A stretch of DNA of 64,000 bases. It comes from Ectobacillus sp048976805. Lineage in GTDB: Bacteria; Bacillota; Bacilli; Bacillales; Bacillaceae_G. The stretch is from positions 38,169 to 102,168 of the forward strand of contig JBHGUR010000006.1 of the NCBI GenBank assembly GCA_048976805.1, written 5' to 3'. Under the pieces are notes generated by a model, which searched no databases, had not been told where the DNA came from, and saw only the letters and a program-made list of their open reading frames with translations. Positions within the stretch are counted from its first letter, which is position 1. Each line of letters starts with the position of its first letter. Of this stretch, positions 63,293 through 64,000 are shown piece by piece. The position numbers and the translations under genes were made by a program.

Positions 63293-63379
63293 ATTACACG
63301 CAGAATTTGCATGTTATCATGGTCATTACACGCAGAATTTGCATGTAATAACAGCTGATTACACGCAAAATTTGCGTAC
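63293..63379. repeat. Three 22-bp operator-like repeats
   Basis: ATTACACGCAGAATTTGCATGT at 63,293-63,314 and 63,325-63,346, and a variant, ATTACACGCAAAATTTGCGTAC, at 63,358-63,379; spacing 32-33 bp. The third copy has perfect 7-bp arms ACGCAAA-A-TTTGCGT. Looks like three helically phased sites for a dimeric regulator, or iterons. A tandem 17-bp AT repeat (ACTAAAGAATATATAA) follows at 63,380-63,413. Confidence 0.85.
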
Positions 63380-63439
63380 ACTAAAGAATATATAATACTA
63401 AAGAATATATAAATATATATAAGAATATTGGAGGTTTCA

Positions 63440-63598
63440 ATGTTGACATTATTCTTATTCATAGGTTTAGTGATTAGTTCATTATTAACTATCTTGAATA
63501 TATTTGATGAAAGTCCTCTCGCTGGAGCTATTGATATAATCATGAAAGGAATAGTTGTTTTCAGTGTTGGAATGTATCTGTTGGAGAAATTGAACTGA
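63440..63598 (+). CDS. Small two-helix membrane protein
   Basis: 52 residues, SD TTGGAGG. Hydrophobic segments LTLFLFIGLVISSLLTILNI and IIMKGIVVFSVGMYLLEKL. Unrecognised; holin-like size but no evidence for that role. Lies just downstream of the operator-like repeats. Confidence 0.6.
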   Translation: MLTLFLFIGLVISSLLTILNIFDESPLAGAIDIIMKGIVVFSVGMYLLEKLN

Positions 63599-63625
63599 CT
63601 CTGGTCTATTGACTGGAGTCTTTTT
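63597..63625 (+). terminator. Terminator
   Basis: GACTCTGGTC and GACTGGAGTC (with G-T pairs) around tatt, then five T. Confidence 0.75.
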
Positions 63626-63648
63626 ATTGGTTTCAAGTAAATTAAAAC

Positions 63649-63668
63649 TTGTCATTTGGTTGTGACAA
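63649..63668. promoter_or_regulatory. Inverted repeat, possible operator
   Basis: TTGTCA-N8-TGACAA (63,649-63,668) in a gene-free spacer. Confidence 0.35.
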
Positions 63669-63724
63669 TGTTCTCCAGCTGACTTTATAAGTGTAAGAGT
63701 TACATGACTCTGACATTATTAATA

Positions 63725-63750
63725 GTTTCAGTGAACTGAAACAGAGGAGG
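63725..63750 (+). promoter_or_regulatory. Hairpin before the SD
   Basis: GTTTCAG-TGAA-CTGAAAC just before GAGGAGG (63,744-63,750); a third structured 5' region in the element. Confidence 0.5.
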
Positions 63751-63758
63751 ACGAGGAA

Positions 63759-63932
63759 ATGGACGCTAATAAAATCATTGACTATTTACTTGAAAAAATT
63801 AAGGTTCTAATAAGAGAGAACGCTTTTCTGGTTGCAAAGCTTGACTCAATGGAAGAGGAAATGAGAAACGCTGTTCAAGCTCACAGTAATGACGGAACTG
63901 AACCTCAAGAGGGAGCTGTTGAAAATGCTTAA
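63759..63932 (+). CDS. Small acidic helical protein
   Basis: 57 residues from ATG 63759 (SD GAGGAGG). Predicted long helix (NKIIDYLLEKIKVLIRENAF … LDSMEEEMRNAVQAH) with an acidic end. Overlaps the next gene by 8 bases. Confidence 0.6.
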   Translation: MDANKIIDYLLEKIKVLIRENAFLVAKLDSMEEEMRNAVQAHSNDGTEPQEGAVENA

Positions 63933-64000
63933 TGAACGAGTGAAAGAGCTTCTGGACTATTTGAATGTTTTGAGTCAAGTTCAAGGTTCTGGTCATTATG
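63925..64000 (+). CDS. Start of a gene cut by the window edge
   Basis: 25 codons visible from ATG 63925 (MLNERVKELLDYLNVLSQVQ…), continuing past the window. Helical start, unrecognised. Confidence 0.55.
   Translation, partial: MLNERVKELLDYLNVLSQVQGSGHY

Larger units (their letters stand above)
59995..64000 (+). mobile_element. Phage-like integrative element, left part
   Basis: From the kamA junction to the window end. It begins with a large serine recombinase, followed by small genes with different codon use (many GGA, GAG, GTC, CTT codons, richer in A) from the flanks, a Mom-type DNA modification gene, several 40-70-residue proteins and operator-like repeats. The right boundary, with the kamA 3' end, must lie downstream. 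No structural phage genes are seen in this part, so whether it is a complete prophage or a reduced skin-like element is open. Confidence 0.9.

Noticed and set aside
63293..63379. CRISPR array
   Set aside because: Only three short repeats with 10-11 bp spacers and palindromic cores; spacers are far too short and no cas genes are nearby.

Overview
The window reads as the chromosome of an aerobic, endospore-forming member of the Bacillales (Firmicutes). Evidence: strong GGAGG-type ribosome binding sites, TTG/GTG starts, many U-tailed terminators, and Bacillus-type loci (lutRABC, sinI-sinR beside the metalloprotease inhA, a yjcZ-type spore peptide, a mifM-yidC2 unit and the mother-cell yodTSRQP-kamA cluster). 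Moderate GC and the gene set would fit an Aneurinibacillus/Brevibacillus-like genus, but the genus is an inference.

Layout. 1-3.2 kb: end of an unrecognised beta-rich protein, a short dispersed repeat and a lipoprotein. 3.2-7.1 kb: lactate oxidation (lutABC) with its FadR-type regulator and a LutR-like operator. 7.2-10.2 kb: beta-propeller lipoprotein plus a two-component system. 10.4-14.4 kb: CdaR-type regulator and glycolate oxidase glcDF behind an Fnr-type box. 14.9-16.5 kb: two CAP-domain secreted proteins. 16.7-20.3 kb: RluA-type pseudouridine synthase and adhE with Fnr- and Rex-type boxes. 20.5-21.5 kb: YitT-family membrane protein behind a structured leader. 22-30 kb: a Liv-type ABC transporter with two acyl-CoA ligases. 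30.8-33.8 kb: MMPL exporter and PAP2 phosphatase. 34-39.2 kb: potABCD and an aldehyde dehydrogenase. 39.3-42.5 kb: inhA divergent from sinI-sinR. 43-45.8 kb: an aminotransferase/aldehyde dehydrogenase pair. 46-49.3 kb: a cytosolic histidine kinase and a DUF4397 protein between two inverted ~195 bp repeats. 49.4-50.8 kb: mifM-like arrest peptide, yidC2, yjcZ. 51-60 kb: FAD dehydrogenase and the yodTSRQP-rocR-kamA lysine/beta-lysine cluster. 60-64 kb: left part of a phage-like element.

The most striking feature is at 59,990-60,060. kamA (lysine 2,3-aminomutase) is cut after residue ~335, just before the PLP-lysine motif, and the next gene, overlapping the truncated frame, is a large serine recombinase. 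In B. subtilis the yod-kamA operon is expressed in the sporulating mother cell, and serine-recombinase elements are known there to interrupt sigK (skin) and spsM (SPbeta) and to excise during sporulation. The arrangement suggests an analogous developmentally excised element in kamA, with a sigma-54 promoter and a RocR-like activator directly upstream. The element carries a phage Mu Mom-like DNA modification gene with a hairpin over its ribosome binding site, several small genes and three operator-like repeats; its right end lies outside the window.

Other regulatory architecture is readable directly: a 95-codon MifM-like leader whose last codons pair with the yidC2 Shine-Dalgarno, a leader with four complementary arms before the YitT gene, and a family of short MITE-like repeats with related ends scattered between operons.
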